Below, in pieces: positions 9,146-18,382 of a stretch of DNA of 64,000 nt. Each line of letters opens with the position of its first letter. The stretch's first letter is position 1. Below the pieces are notes generated by a model that was not told the DNA's origin, searched no databases, and saw only the letters and a program-made list of their open reading frames with translations. The stretch spans positions 1,059,501 to 1,123,500 of the forward strand of contig JADJXG010000001.1 in NCBI GenBank assembly GCA_016715965.1, given 5' to 3'. The DNA is from Saprospiraceae bacterium. GTDB taxonomy: Bacteria; Bacteroidota; Bacteroidia; Chitinophagales; Saprospiraceae. Both the position numbers and the translations under genes were made by a program.

Positions 9146-10279
9146 ATGGTGAAAAGCTTGACTTTTGTGGCTTTGATTTTGCTAGGCATTACAGCACTTT
9201 CCTCGCAAACCAGCTTAACAGATACAATATTACACGGAGGCCTGCTGAGAAATTACCGCCTATACCTCCCCAAGTCTTATTCACCATCAAAACCATCCGC
9301 GCTTTTGTTTAATCTGCATGGCTACACCTCCAATGCAATCCAACAAGAATTTTACGGCGACTTTAGACCCATCGCGGACACTGCAGGCTTCATCATCGTT
9401 CATCCCAATGGAACCACCGATCAAAATGGCAGCCAATATTGGAACTCAGGATTATTTCCGTCAAATGTGGATGATATTGGATTTCTTGAAGCACTGATCG
9501 ATAGCCTGGATCGCAATTATCCCATAGACCGCAAAAGAGTCTTTTCAACCGGAATGTCCAATGGTGGATTTATGTCCCTGATGTTGGCCTGTCAGTCCAA
9601 AAAATTTAGAGCCGTTGCCTCCGTCACTGGGACCATGACAAAACTTGTGCAACAGGTTTGCCGACCCATAGACCCCATTCCTGTCATGTTGATTCATGGT
9701 ACCGCTGATGCTGTCGTGCCTTATGCTGGAAATGTTGGACTCCTTTCTGTGCCAGAATTGTTGAATCATTTTGCCGATCTCTTTAAATGCGATAAAAGCA
9801 AAACACTGATACAGGATGTACCTAACCGCGCCCCCAATGATGGAACTACAGCAGAATGGCAAATCTATCAGTCCTGCTCAGATGGTCTGGAACATTTTAA
9901 AATCATCAATGGCGGACATACCTGGCCAGGATCGATCATCCCTTTACCAATGACCTGTCAGGATTTTAATGCCAGTGCAGAAATATGGAGATTTTTCAAC
10001 CAAAGTTTGGTCAACAACAACACCGCACTTGAATCAGACCAAGAAGAACTTATCACTGCCCCTCATCCAGCTGATGATTGGTTAAGTATTAAATTGGTAA
10101 ATCCGAAAGACCCCAAAATCCTAAAAATATTTGACCTCACGGGAAGACTTATTTACACATCCTCCAATCCTTCCAATGAATGGTCTGTTTATTCCGGAGA
10201 TTGGCCTGCTTCCAATTATCTGATCAGGCTGGAATCTGCAAAAGGTTTTGCAGTAAAAAGCGTTTGGATTCAACACTAA
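9146..10279 (+). CDS. Secreted PHB-depolymerase-like esterase with T9SS sorting domain
   Basis: 377 residues: signal peptide (first about 20), an alpha/beta-hydrolase of the LpqC/polyhydroxybutyrate depolymerase type (about 25-285) and a C-terminal sorting domain (about 305-377). The nucleophile elbow is GMSNGG (Ser near 134); the oxyanion-region motif is FNLHGYTSN; Asp is in HGTADAVVPY and the catalytic His in NGGHTWPG. The tail ITAPHPADDWLSI...LTGRLIYT is the type IX secretion (Por) signature, so it is exported and cell-surface bound or released. Likely acts on esters such as feruloyl or acetyl groups on polysaccharides; the substrate is unknown. Confidence 0.86.
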   Translation: MVKSLTFVALILLGITALSSQTSLTDTILHGGLLRNYRLYLPKSYSPSKPSALLFNLHGYTSNAIQQEFYGDFRPIADTAGFIIVHPNGTTDQNGSQYWNSGLFPSNVDDIGFLEALIDSLDRNYPIDRKRVFSTGMSNGGFMSLMLACQSKKFRAVASVTGTMTKLVQQVCRPIDPIPVMLIHGTADAVVPYAGNVGLLSVPELLNHFADLFKCDKSKTLIQDVPNRAPNDGTTAEWQIYQSCSDGLEHFKIINGGHTWPGSIIPLPMTCQDFNASAEIWRFFNQSLVNNNTALESDQEELITAPHPADDWLSIKLVNPKDPKILKIFDLTGRLIYTSSNPSNEWSVYSGDWPASNYLIRLESAKGFAVKSVWIQH

Positions 10280-10328
10280 AGTCAAATTCTATCCAGATTT
10301 AGCACCAGCCCGTTACTAAAATCCGGGT

Positions 10329-10336
10329 TATATTTG
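10329..10336 (+). promoter_or_regulatory. -7 promoter box (TATATTTG) for pdxA
   Basis: TAnnTTTG match ending 28 nt before the pdxA start codon. Confidence 0.55.
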
Positions 10337-10364
10337 CATTTTTCAAAAGAGTACAATCCCCATT

Positions 10365-11426
10365 ATGGATAAAATTAGAATCGGAATCAGCTGTGGAGAC
10401 ATCAATAGCATAAGCCTCGAAGTCATACTGAAGGCATTGTCAAAAGATGTTATATTAGAAAGTATGATACCCGTCATATACGGCAACATTAAAATCGTCT
10501 CTTACCACCGCAACATTGTTCATCTGGACAATATATCACTTTATGTACTCAACCCCGGAGAAAGACCCAAACCTGGAAAAATCAATATCATCAACAGCTG
10601 GAACGACCAGGTGACACTCAACCTGGGAAAAGCTTCAGTGGAAGGTGGTAAGTATGCCATGATGGCTTTGGACAATGCATTGGAAGATTTAAAAAATCAG
10701 CAAATCGACGCACTCGTTACAGGACCTGTGCACAAGCATAGTATGAAATTGGCTGGATTTGAATACAAAGGACATACGGACTATCTGGCAGAAAAAATGG
10801 GGGCCAAAAATCACATGATGATGATGATCAGCGATAAAATCAGAATGGGTTTGGTCACTGACCATATTCCCTTAAAGGATGTGGCTGCTAAAATCACCAA
10901 AGAAACTCTGTTGAAGAAAATCCAGATGATGGAACAAACACTGGTGCGTGATTTTGGCATAGAAAAGCCAAACATTGCAGTGCTGGGACTCAACCCCCAC
11001 GCCGGCGAGGAAGGTATGTTGGGCAATGAAGAAGAGGAAATCATCCGACCCGCCATCATTGAATCCAAAAAATCGGGTGTGTTTGTAGCGGGGCCTTATC
11101 CTGCAGATGGCTTTTTTGGGACCAACCAATTTACCAAATTTGACGGCATTCTTGCCATGTACCATGATCAGGGACTCATACCTTTCAAATCCTTCAATTT
11201 TTACAGCGGAGTCAATTATACCGCAGGACTACCCTTTATCCGAACTTCTCCGGATCACGGAACTGCCTTTGAATTGGCTGGTAAAAATGAAGCCGATTTT
11301 AGGTCCATGTTTCACGCCATCATAGAAGCAAAAAATATAGTGGCCACCAGAAAAGGCTACCATGTAATGAGGGAAAATCCTTTGAAGAAAAAACCAAAAA
11401 TATCTGAGGAGATCAGCAACAATTAA
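10365..11426 (+). CDS. pdxA: 4-hydroxythreonine-4-phosphate dehydrogenase
   Basis: 353 residues, a normal length for PdxA, which oxidises 4-phosphohydroxy-threonine in the DXP-dependent pyridoxal phosphate pathway. Metal-ligand histidine motifs are present: GHTDYLAEK, LNPHAGEEG and YHDQGLIPFK. The active-site blocks VTGPVHK and TSPDHGTAFE are also present. The N-terminal glycine loop, usually GDxNGIGxE, reads GDINSISLE here, so two conserved glycines are replaced by serine. The other signature residues argue for a working enzyme. The outer mobile element begins 22 nt after the stop. Confidence 0.92.
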   Translation: MDKIRIGISCGDINSISLEVILKALSKDVILESMIPVIYGNIKIVSYHRNIVHLDNISLYVLNPGERPKPGKINIINSWNDQVTLNLGKASVEGGKYAMMALDNALEDLKNQQIDALVTGPVHKHSMKLAGFEYKGHTDYLAEKMGAKNHMMMMISDKIRMGLVTDHIPLKDVAAKITKETLLKKIQMMEQTLVRDFGIEKPNIAVLGLNPHAGEEGMLGNEEEEIIRPAIIESKKSGVFVAGPYPADGFFGTNQFTKFDGILAMYHDQGLIPFKSFNFYSGVNYTAGLPFIRTSPDHGTAFELAGKNEADFRSMFHAIIEAKNIVATRKGYHVMRENPLKKKPKISEEISNN

Positions 11427-12260
11427 TTTTAAATTTACTCTAATTTATCACACCTGTCCAAAATAAGTTTAAATTTGAAATGTGACCATTGATTTACAAG
11501 TGAATACTAATTTTGAACCGTTATTATAAAATTGAACCCCCATAACAGTTATTACAATTTAAAAAATTTCTTTTGTTTATCAAACTTCATGTATGTTACT
11601 TTCTTTTGGCCGTCAAAAGACGACTGAACGATCTGCGAAGCAGTTTTGAGCAGCTTGTCCCGCCATAGCGCATACGCGTCAACTTAATTAATAATAATTA
11701 TTCGAAAAAATATTGTAATTACTTGTATTACAATATAATATAAAATTTTTATATATTTGCAAGGTCCTAAAAAATAGGAGCTCTTGGAATTTACCATAAA
11801 ACTGCTAAATTATGTGTTCCGCAAGCTCCAAGTCAAAGAAACATAAAAATTGTGAAACTCCTTCCAAAATTTTTAAAAAGATACCATTTTTAAAATTGGC
11901 AAAGGCGACTGGCTTTTATTGTCGAAAAAGTAAAAAGTTGAATCCTAAATACCTGGTTATTGGATTTATCCAAATGATTGCTCAAGGAAATATCAGCTTT
12001 TCAAATTGGGCTTACCATATAAATTTGCTTAGTGGGAGTTTGGTATCAAAACAAGCATTGCATAAAAAAGTAAACCAAGCATTTGTAGAATACTGTTTAA
12101 GAGTTCTTCATCAGCTAATGATTAATATTATTTCAAAAGCGAAACAAGACAGTAAAATTATAAAAGGAACACTTTCGAAATTTAGAAATGTATATATACA
12201 GGATAGTACAACTGAAGTGGTCCAAGAAAATGGTACACAAATCTAACTTAAATTTGTGTT

Positions 12261-12560
12261 ATGGATCAATCAAAGACAAACAATCGGAGGAGGAGGTACG
12301 ATACCGAGTTTAAGCTTAATGCCATTCATTTGCTCGAATCCGGGAGGAACGCTAGCGAATTAGCTGATTCTCTTGGCGTTAGTAAGCAAATGCTTTACAA
12401 TTGGCGTAGTCAAATCAGGATTACCAGGAATGCTTCCGTCCAGCCAGGAACAAATAATCCTTATACTGAACTTGAACAGCTCCGTAAGAAATTAAGGGAT
12501 GTTGAAATGGAAAGGGATATTTTAAAAAAAGCCTTGAACATTTTCAGCCGGCAGACATGA
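12261..12560 (+). CDS. IS3-family transposase OrfA (HTH protein)
   Basis: 99 residues with the HTH_Tnp_1 fold: RRRYDTEFKLNAIHLLESG, then SELADSLGVSKQMLYNWR, followed by a leucine-zipper-like heptad stretch (LEQLRKKLRDVEMERDIL). It binds the terminal repeats and regulates OrfB. OrfB lies in the -1 frame. An A7 tract at 12534-12540 looks like a slippery site, but a -1 shift there meets a TGA at 12545. OrfB is therefore more likely made by reinitiation at the overlapping ATGA. Confidence 0.9.
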   Translation: MDQSKTNNRRRRYDTEFKLNAIHLLESGRNASELADSLGVSKQMLYNWRSQIRITRNASVQPGTNNPYTELEQLRKKLRDVEMERDILKKALNIFSRQT

Positions 12561-13447
12561 AACCAAAAGCTGAATTTATCCAGAGTCTAAGCGGTGTGTA
12601 TCCTACTAACAAGCTTTGCAAGATGATGAATATTCCAAGGAATACTTTGTATCATTTTATCCACAGGAGGGATTCTCCCACTAAACATTTGGGATTAAGA
12701 GACCGAATAAAATCCGTATTTGACTCTCATATGAATAGGTATGGAAGTCGTAGAATTAAAATGGAATTAGCCGTAAAATATTCAAAAAATGTTAGCCGCC
12801 ATTTGATTCGCAAATGTATGAAGGAACAAAATTTGAAAGCAATCCAGCCAAAGAGTTTTGTTCCAAAAACAACTGATTCCACCGGGACCAAATTTCCTGC
12901 ACCCAATTTACTTCTTGATTTTGGAAAGGCGCAAAAACCAAATGAAGTATGGGTTGGTGACATTACCTACATTCCTTTAAAGAATGGCCAATGGGCCTAT
13001 CTTTCAACTTGGATTGATACTTATTTGCATAAAGTAGTGGGCTGGGATGTTCAGACTCATATGAGAAGCGAACTGGTTATTTCAGCCTTCAATAAAGCAA
13101 AACTGAAATGCATCCAAAATAAATTAAGTGTGATTGTCCATTCTGACCGAGGAACGCAGTACTCTAGTAAAGATTTCAAAAATGCCATTAAAGGAAATAG
13201 ACAAAGTATGACTCGCAAAAACGAAGTTTATGACAACGCAATTGCCGAATCATTTTTCTCAAGGCTCAAATGCGAATGCATTAGAGGTACTGTATTTGAT
13301 GATTTGGATCAATTAAGATTCACTCTGTTTGAATACATAGATGGCTATTACAACACAATCAGAAGGCATTCATCCATTCAATACTATACACCCTTAGAAT
13401 TTGAAAATATTTATTATTCGAAAAATCAATTCACTCATTGCAACTAA
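12557..13447 (+). CDS. IS3-family transposase OrfB (DDE integrase)
   Basis: 296 residues, full length for the family. N-terminal HTH_21-like region (MNRYGSRRIKMELAVKY), then an rve integrase core with catalytic residues in VGDITYIP (Asp), VIHSDRGTQY (Asp) and NAIAESFFSRLK (Glu, with the family Lys seven residues later). Ends with YYNTIRRHSSIQYYTPLEFE. Catalyses copy-paste transposition through a circular intermediate. Starts in an ATGA overlap with OrfA. Confidence 0.93.
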   Translation: MKPKAEFIQSLSGVYPTNKLCKMMNIPRNTLYHFIHRRDSPTKHLGLRDRIKSVFDSHMNRYGSRRIKMELAVKYSKNVSRHLIRKCMKEQNLKAIQPKSFVPKTTDSTGTKFPAPNLLLDFGKAQKPNEVWVGDITYIPLKNGQWAYLSTWIDTYLHKVVGWDVQTHMRSELVISAFNKAKLKCIQNKLSVIVHSDRGTQYSSKDFKNAIKGNRQSMTRKNEVYDNAIAESFFSRLKCECIRGTVFDDLDQLRFTLFEYIDGYYNTIRRHSSIQYYTPLEFENIYYSKNQFTHCN

Positions 13448-13474
13448 TATGGAAACAAAACATGACTTTGCATT

Positions 13475-13617
13475 TTTACCCTTAGACGAGGACCAAGCTT
13501 ATTGCGGACAAAATGTCAAGAGTTCCGCCGACCTCTTTATTCTGTATTCTTCCGGCGGAACTCGACTTGCTCTTGACATTTTGGGAGCAATGCTTATCTT
13601 TGTCGCAGGGGTAAAAT
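13475..13617. repeat. Long imperfect hairpin in the IS3 non-coding tail
   Basis: Arms of about 60 bp run from TTTACCCTTAGACGAGG through AATGTCAAGAGTTCCGCC, and return through GGCGGAACTCGACTTG to GCAGGGGTAAAA. A 60-odd-codon plus-strand reading frame crosses it but its residues merely mirror the palindrome. Confidence 0.6.
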
Positions 13618-15523
13618 GTGTACTAATTTTATTTTTTAACTAAATTAGATCAGTGTCCCATTTATTGGTACCATGTCAAACATTCAAATTACCAGCAAGC
13701 TTGAGCTGGTGTTATCCAGGCACAATAGTTAAAGGGGCATTAACATCTCAGTTAAAAATTCAAACAATTTACGAACTAAAAAATAACTTATTTAAATACT
13801 TTAAAATAACATCATTTAGAGTCAATGACCAATCATGTACAAATGACATACTTTCTATTGCAAAACACAATGATCTTGTAATAAGAGACATGGGATATTT
13901 TAATCTATTATGTTTCAAAAAGTTAATAAATAAAGGTGTTTCCATTATAAGTAAAGTAAAATATGGAGTTGTTATGCTTGATGAAAAAACAGGCAAGCGG
14001 ATTGATATTTTTAAACTAATGAAGGGAAAATCCAAAATTGAAAAATGGATATTCCTTGGAAAAGATGATAAAGTTAGAGTGCGATTATTAATAAATAGAG
14101 TACATCCCATTATAGCTAGTGAAAGAAAACGAAAAGCCAGCAAGGATCGAAATAATAAAATAAATCATAGTGATGATTACTATAAATATTTAAACTTTTC
14201 AATTTTAATCACAAATACAGAAAGTAACGATATTTCAATTGACCAAGCTTTCATTCTATATTCATTAAGATGGAGAATAGAAACTATATTTAAAAGCTGG
14301 AAGAGTTACAATAATTTGCAGAAAGTAATACCAACATATAATAAGTTATCAAAGGATAGAGTAGATTCAATTATAGTACTTTCTTTAATAAATATCGTAA
14401 TACAACATAGAATGTACCAAGTGGCAATATTGTATAATAATAATCTTGGAAATGTGAACCAAATTAGTCTATTTAAATTTATAGACTATTTCAAAAAAGA
14501 AATCATTGATCTGCTTTCCAATCCAATAATAAACATCAAAAAATTAGTGGAAAATTGCAAATATGAAAAACGAAATGACCGTATAAACTATTTTAATAAA
14601 CTGGCCCTCTAAGTTGACGCGTATGCGCCATAGCGGGAACAGCTCAAAAAGTGAAGGAGCCCCCGCCAATAAATTGGGGGCAAGGCGCAAGGGATAAAAC
14701 AAAGATAGTTCGCTGTTTCAATTATCCGCTTTCGCGGTTCACTTCGCCATCGCACTGTCGTACGATGGTATCCTGCATGGCAGGATACTTCGCTACGATC
14801 TCCTCGCTCACCCAACTGCAGCTCTTTCGCTATGTGACTGACTGGTGTTCCCCATACGGGGAACATTGGAGTGACACAAAGTCACTCCAAAAGGAGGGAA
14901 CCGTCCCTCAAAGGACGGCTTGGAGTGCGCCGCCTCGATGGGCTGTTCTTTTGTTTAGCTTCCCACAAGCGCTAACGCGTTCTTTCGCTTCTCGTGCTGT
15001 CGCACTCGACCACTCCTAAAGTCGTGGATCGCTCAATCACTGCGGAGCCCTAAGCCGCATTGAAATGCATGAAAACCATCATTATTCCTGATATTTTAAT
15101 CTGAATAATGAGTAATATTAAGAGCCTTTTCGTCAGCGGCCCAAGAAGGACAGATTTTGGAAATAGCGCCTTATATTGTCGCTCCTTTAACTGAAACTAA
15201 TATGATGCACCCATCAAACAAACTATCATAGTGAAATCATATTATGGAGCGGCAATATACAGCGCCCAAAATCTGTCCCATCAGAGAACCTTGCAAAATG
15301 AACCAAATAAAGATCAATAGAACCAAGGAAGATGCCGCCTTAGAAAAGGCTGCGTTTTTGGTACTCCGCTTTCGCGGCTCCTTCACTTAGAGTGCTGTCG
15401 CACTCTACCAAGCTTTTAGCTTGGATCGTTCAGTCGTGCGCGACAAAAAGTGGAAAAGCTGGTTTCTAAAAATTATTTTGGACAGGTGTGCTAATTTATA
15501 GTTCTTTACCTGGGCTAAAAAGA

Positions 15524-16474
15524 TCAGGGAACTATAAATGATACCGGCTTTCTGTTGTTTTTCAAATCAAAAAAATAAACTCCGGATACTAAACTCAAGG
15601 GAAAATATTCTTCAGCAATTCCTGAGGTGGTTTTTTCAAATAGAACATTTGAGTTGATATCTATAATCCTAAAAGATAAAATACGCTCTGAAAGATTTCT
15701 AATCAGTAACCCATTTAATCGATAAATCACCTGCAACTCGGGCAATTTGTCCGATTGAACCAAGTCAGTACTTGAGCACAAGTTAGAGTAAACCCATTGA
15801 TAAGCATCTGAAATAATAGAATTCCGGTTTGGGAAATCAATCGTATGCTCAATTCCCAAAAGCATGCTGTCTCTGACGCAGGCTCTGGTATTGCTTAAAA
15901 ACTGTAAGGCGGGATAAAATCTGGTGTTGACCGCATCAAGACTGCCGTGTACTATATAGATATTTTTATTTTTCGCTCCTTCTTCCTTCCCACGCAGTTG
16001 ATCCGTACCATCAATGGCAGCTCCTATTGGGATTAAACCATGGATCAAATCTGGTCTGGAAAGGCCATAAGAATAGACAGTTCTGCCTCCCCAGGAAAAT
16101 CCAAGTGCAATCAGTTTGTCTGCATCGTAGGGATGCCAAAACATGACTGAATCCAAAAGTCTGGTGGTGAATGCTGTGTCAACTTCGTCATCAACTCTCC
16201 CATCGGCTCCACCATCCGGACAAATCAGCATCAGCTGATTGTGTTCAGCAAAAGTTACTAAAGTATCTCTCCAGCTTATGGCATTCCATCTGGCCGTATT
16301 TAGAGGGTGAAATGCAAGTACGGCTTTATAAGGATGTTGCTGTCCTGATGGAAGGTACAAGGAATATTTCTTTAGTACGTTCCTAAAAACAAACTGACCG
16401 TTAATTTTCTGCTGACCTTTGGATTCAATGATAAGGAAATGAGCACAAAAAACAAATATCAGAAATCTGGACAT
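15524..16474 (-). CDS. Secreted esterase, PHB-depolymerase-like, with T9SS-type tail
   Basis: 316 residues from ATG 16474, which gives a signal peptide MSRFLIFVFCAHFLIIES; the frame opens 15 codons earlier. The alpha/beta-hydrolase core has GFSWGG (nucleophile Ser), IVHGSLDAVN (Asp region) and GIEHTIDFP (His). The tail LQVIYRLNGLLIRNLSER...GVYFFDLKNNRKPVSF resembles a type IX sorting domain, although it lacks a good start motif. A paralogue of the esterase at 9146. The outer mobile element ends 33 nt beyond its stop, so the insertion lies in its 3' flank. Confidence 0.75.
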   Translation of the reverse strand: MSRFLIFVFCAHFLIIESKGQQKINGQFVFRNVLKKYSLYLPSGQQHPYKAVLAFHPLNTARWNAISWRDTLVTFAEHNQLMLICPDGGADGRVDDEVDTAFTTRLLDSVMFWHPYDADKLIALGFSWGGRTVYSYGLSRPDLIHGLIPIGAAIDGTDQLRGKEEGAKNKNIYIVHGSLDAVNTRFYPALQFLSNTRACVRDSMLLGIEHTIDFPNRNSIISDAYQWVYSNLCSSTDLVQSDKLPELQVIYRLNGLLIRNLSERILSFRIIDINSNVLFEKTTSGIAEEYFPLSLVSGVYFFDLKNNRKPVSFIVP

Positions 16475-16860
16475 TTTAATATGGCTTATGATCTTGTAAA
16501 GATAATGATTGTCAGGCAATTTGTCTTAGCTTCATAAGGGCCATTTTCATCAAATTAGGATTTCCAAGCAATGCGTTGAATGAATTCCTGATTTCCAATT
16601 TAAATAATTTTTATTTGGCAAAGGGATATGCTTTCCTATGAAAATAGGAAGGAATGAACTGCCCGAGATACAAGATCTGGCTCTAAAATTGGAATTGAAA
16701 TGAATAAATGAAAGAGAAAAAAAAGCCAAAGCTGTCAGGAGAAACGAGCGAGTAGGTTAAAAACACTCAATTATCATTCGTCTTAGGTTTGAGATTGGTT
16801 TATTTAGACTCTGACAACCCTGGCTACGCAAAGATAACGAGTCGGTTTCATATTTGTTTT
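16475..16860. other. Gene-free stretch, nothing recognised
   Basis: No ORF with coding character, no clear promoter box and no strong hairpin was found between the esterase start and the glucosaminidase stop. Confidence 0.5.
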
Positions 16861-17613
16861 TTATTTATATAACTTTTTTCTTTTTCCCTTTGTCTTTGTG
16901 TTGGTCTCCTTGTTAATTTGGAAAGGAATTCCGGGCTTTACCATGGGTCTGTGGAGGGGCAAAGGGGATTTTATTGCTACCGGATGGGTGGCTGTTGTGA
17001 TCCTTGCTTCTGCTTCTATGTTTTTGATCGATTCAGCAATAATTTCTTCTTCTGCTTTCACCGGAACAAGCTGAGATTTTAATACCTCCTGATCCAATAC
17101 GTATAGATTGTATTTTTCAATGGTCTGGATGATCTTGGCAGGGTAAGTAGGATCGGTTGCGTATCCGCATTTTTTCAATCCGTTGGCCCAGGCTACGTAA
17201 TCGGTGATTTCCAAACTGAATAAAACATTGTAACGGGACCTGTTTCTCAAAAATTCCGAATGATCATAATAAGAATCTTCTGCACTCGGATACAGCCGAA
17301 AACAGGAATGCATCAAATTGCCTGATGAATCCCGATCATCATCTTTGTATAAATAGGTTTCCCCCTGCCAGCTGGATTTGCACTTGATCCCAAAGTGATT
17401 GTTGGCGTTTACTGCCAACTCGCTTCTCCCTGCCATGGACTCCAGGATTCCCTGAGCCATCTTGATGGAAGCCGGAATGCCGGAACGCTTCATTTCCACC
17501 ATTGCGATGTCCTTAAACCGATCCATGTACTTCTCCTGTACTGTCACAGGACGGGTGCTGATCATCAGAAATCCTGTAAGCAACACCACCACCAAATAAT
17601 TCAATTTTTTCAT
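16861..17613 (-). CDS. Exported glucosaminidase-domain cell-wall hydrolase
   Basis: 250 residues from ATG 17613 (MKKLNYLVVVLLTGFLM signal). The glucosaminidase domain (about 25-170) contains AQGILESMAGRSELAVNANN with the catalytic Glu, HFGIKC, the CFRLYPSAEDSYYDHSEFL block and YVAWANGLKKCGYATDP. It resembles the beta-N-acetylglucosaminidase part of FlgJ/LytD and would cut peptidoglycan glycan strands. The 60-residue tail is basic and Pro-rich, ending KTKGKRKKLYK, and may bind the wall. There is no LysM domain, unlike many Bacteroidota homologues. Confidence 0.86.
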   Translation of the reverse strand: MKKLNYLVVVLLTGFLMISTRPVTVQEKYMDRFKDIAMVEMKRSGIPASIKMAQGILESMAGRSELAVNANNHFGIKCKSSWQGETYLYKDDDRDSSGNLMHSCFRLYPSAEDSYYDHSEFLRNRSRYNVLFSLEITDYVAWANGLKKCGYATDPTYPAKIIQTIEKYNLYVLDQEVLKSQLVPVKAEEEIIAESIKNIEAEARITTATHPVAIKSPLPLHRPMVKPGIPFQINKETNTKTKGKRKKLYK

Positions 17614-17651
17614 GATCACTCCGTATTGACACATATTCGGTTTTGGTGGTG

Positions 17652-17659
17652 CAAAAATA
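17652..17659 (-). promoter_or_regulatory. -7 promoter box (TATTTTTG)
   Basis: TAnnTTTG match on the minus strand, 38 nt before the chosen glucosaminidase start. The stretch from here to 18088 holds no gene I can support. Confidence 0.5.
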
Positions 17660-18088
17660 ATACCAATTTTGAAATACACAAGGGGGTAGTAATATATTAT
17701 TTATTATTTATCAGTGTTTTATGTGTGTAATATTTTTGTAATATTTGCATAAACGCATAAAAAATGAGGATTTAGCTTTGACTTCCAGGGAATTTGGGAG
17801 TGTTTTAAAGCATTGGTAAAATGGGATGTATAATTTGAACCAACCTACATAAGGGTAAATAAAGAAATAAATAGTGAGCTGTGGCTTGACCCTCTATTAA
17901 AAATTACTAATAAGTCCATCATTGAATAAAATGGTAAATTTAATTTTCGTGATGTTCTATTTTTGTATCGAAAAAATCCTGAACACAAAATCAAACCAAC
18001 AGTGTTGATTTAAAGAAAAGTAAGAATTTTATATGCGTTTCTTGATGAAGCGAATTTAATACAAACATAATTGCAAACTCTATGATTA

Positions 18089-18364
18089 TTAATTTTCATA
18101 ATGAAATCTACATTGTAAAATAGTGCATTTCTGATCCACTCCCTTGGTTCCACTGACTCGATAAACCAATCGATGCTCTCCAGATATTCTCCTCGACCAA
18201 AATCCTTGTAAGCCAAATCTTAAAGGCTCTGGTTTACCTATGCCTTTGAACGGATCCTTTCTAATAGCTTTTATTAATTCCTTTATTTTTTGAGCTGATT
18301 CTTCATCATTTTCTATCCAATAAGAAAAATCTTCCCAAGCAATTGGTGTAAATTCAATATTCAT
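18089..18364 (-). CDS. yoeB: YoeB-family toxin (ribosome-dependent mRNA endonuclease)
   Basis: 91 residues, normal YoeB length. Matches the family along its length: FTPIAWEDFSYWIENDEES at the start, RRISGEHRLVYRV (catalytic region) and a C-terminal CRFHYEN corresponding to the His-Tyr pair at the YoeB active site. YoeB cuts mRNA in the ribosomal A site when free of its antitoxin. It lies 18 nt downstream of the antitoxin gene, the usual order. Confidence 0.92.
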   Translation of the reverse strand: MNIEFTPIAWEDFSYWIENDEESAQKIKELIKAIRKDPFKGIGKPEPLRFGLQGFWSRRISGEHRLVYRVSGTKGVDQKCTILQCRFHYEN

Positions 18365-18382
18365 GACTTTCGTTTCAGATCG

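Larger units (their letters stand above)
12213..13678 (+). mobile_element. IS3-family insertion sequence
   Basis: Imperfect terminal repeats start TGA (left TGAAGTGGTCCAAGAAAATG, right complement TGACATGGTACCAATAAATG). A 3-bp duplication AAC flanks it (12210-12212, 13679-13681). At 1466 bp with two overlapping ORFs it is complete and probably recent. The last about 230 bp are non-coding and contain a long hairpin. Confidence 0.88.
11812..14612 (+). pseudogene. IS4-family transposase, split by the IS3 insertion
   Basis: The 5' part (11812-12212) ends in VYIQDST, holding the first catalytic Asp of the DDE triad. The 3' part (13682-14612) carries the remaining domain with the YREK signature Y-x2-R-x3-E-x6-K in YSLRWRIETIFKSWK, including the catalytic Glu. 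Removing the IS3 element and one copy of the AAC duplication restores a single frame of 443 codons reading DSTTFKLPASL across the junction. The gene was therefore intact before IS3 landed and is now inactive. The stop codon lies inside the right terminal repeat. Confidence 0.9.
11671..14625 (+). mobile_element. IS4-family insertion sequence, interrupted by an IS3 element
   Basis: Terminal inverted repeats CATACGCGTCAACTTA (11671-11686) and the complement (14610-14625), starting CAT as is usual in the IS4 group. They are flanked by the 10-bp duplication CGCCATAGCG (11661-11670 and 14626-14635). Length is 2955 bp, or 1486 bp without the nested IS3 and its extra duplicated AAC. The insertion point is the apex of a small palindrome (CCCGCCATAGCGGG) of the host element. 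Confidence 0.9.
11449..15490. mobile_element. Non-autonomous mobile element with 18-bp TIRs (copy A, interrupted by an IS4 element)
   Basis: Perfect 18-bp terminal inverted repeats: CACACCTGTCCAAAATAA at 11449-11466 and its complement at 15473-15490. The flanks carry a 9-bp target duplication, CTAATTTAT (11440-11448 and 15491-15499). Without the IS4 insertion the element would be about 1.08 kb. No transposase of its own is recognisable; the interior is full of palindromes, including arms at 15148-15185 and 15246-15278. A related 0.9-kb copy sits at 58622-59518. ORFs across 14609-15019 simply read through palindromes and are not called. Confidence 0.85.

Noticed and set aside
12534..12540. Programmed -1 frameshift at A7 joining OrfA and OrfB of the IS3 element
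   Set aside because: A TGA at 12545 in the -1 frame would end translation before OrfB.
13401..13643. 80-codon ORF after the IS3 OrfB
   Set aside because: It follows the long hairpin and has no recognisable domain or start context.
14609..15019. ORFs on both strands inside the outer mobile element
   Set aside because: They read through palindromes, give similar sequence on both strands, and the frame is not kept in the second copy at 58.8-59.1 kb.
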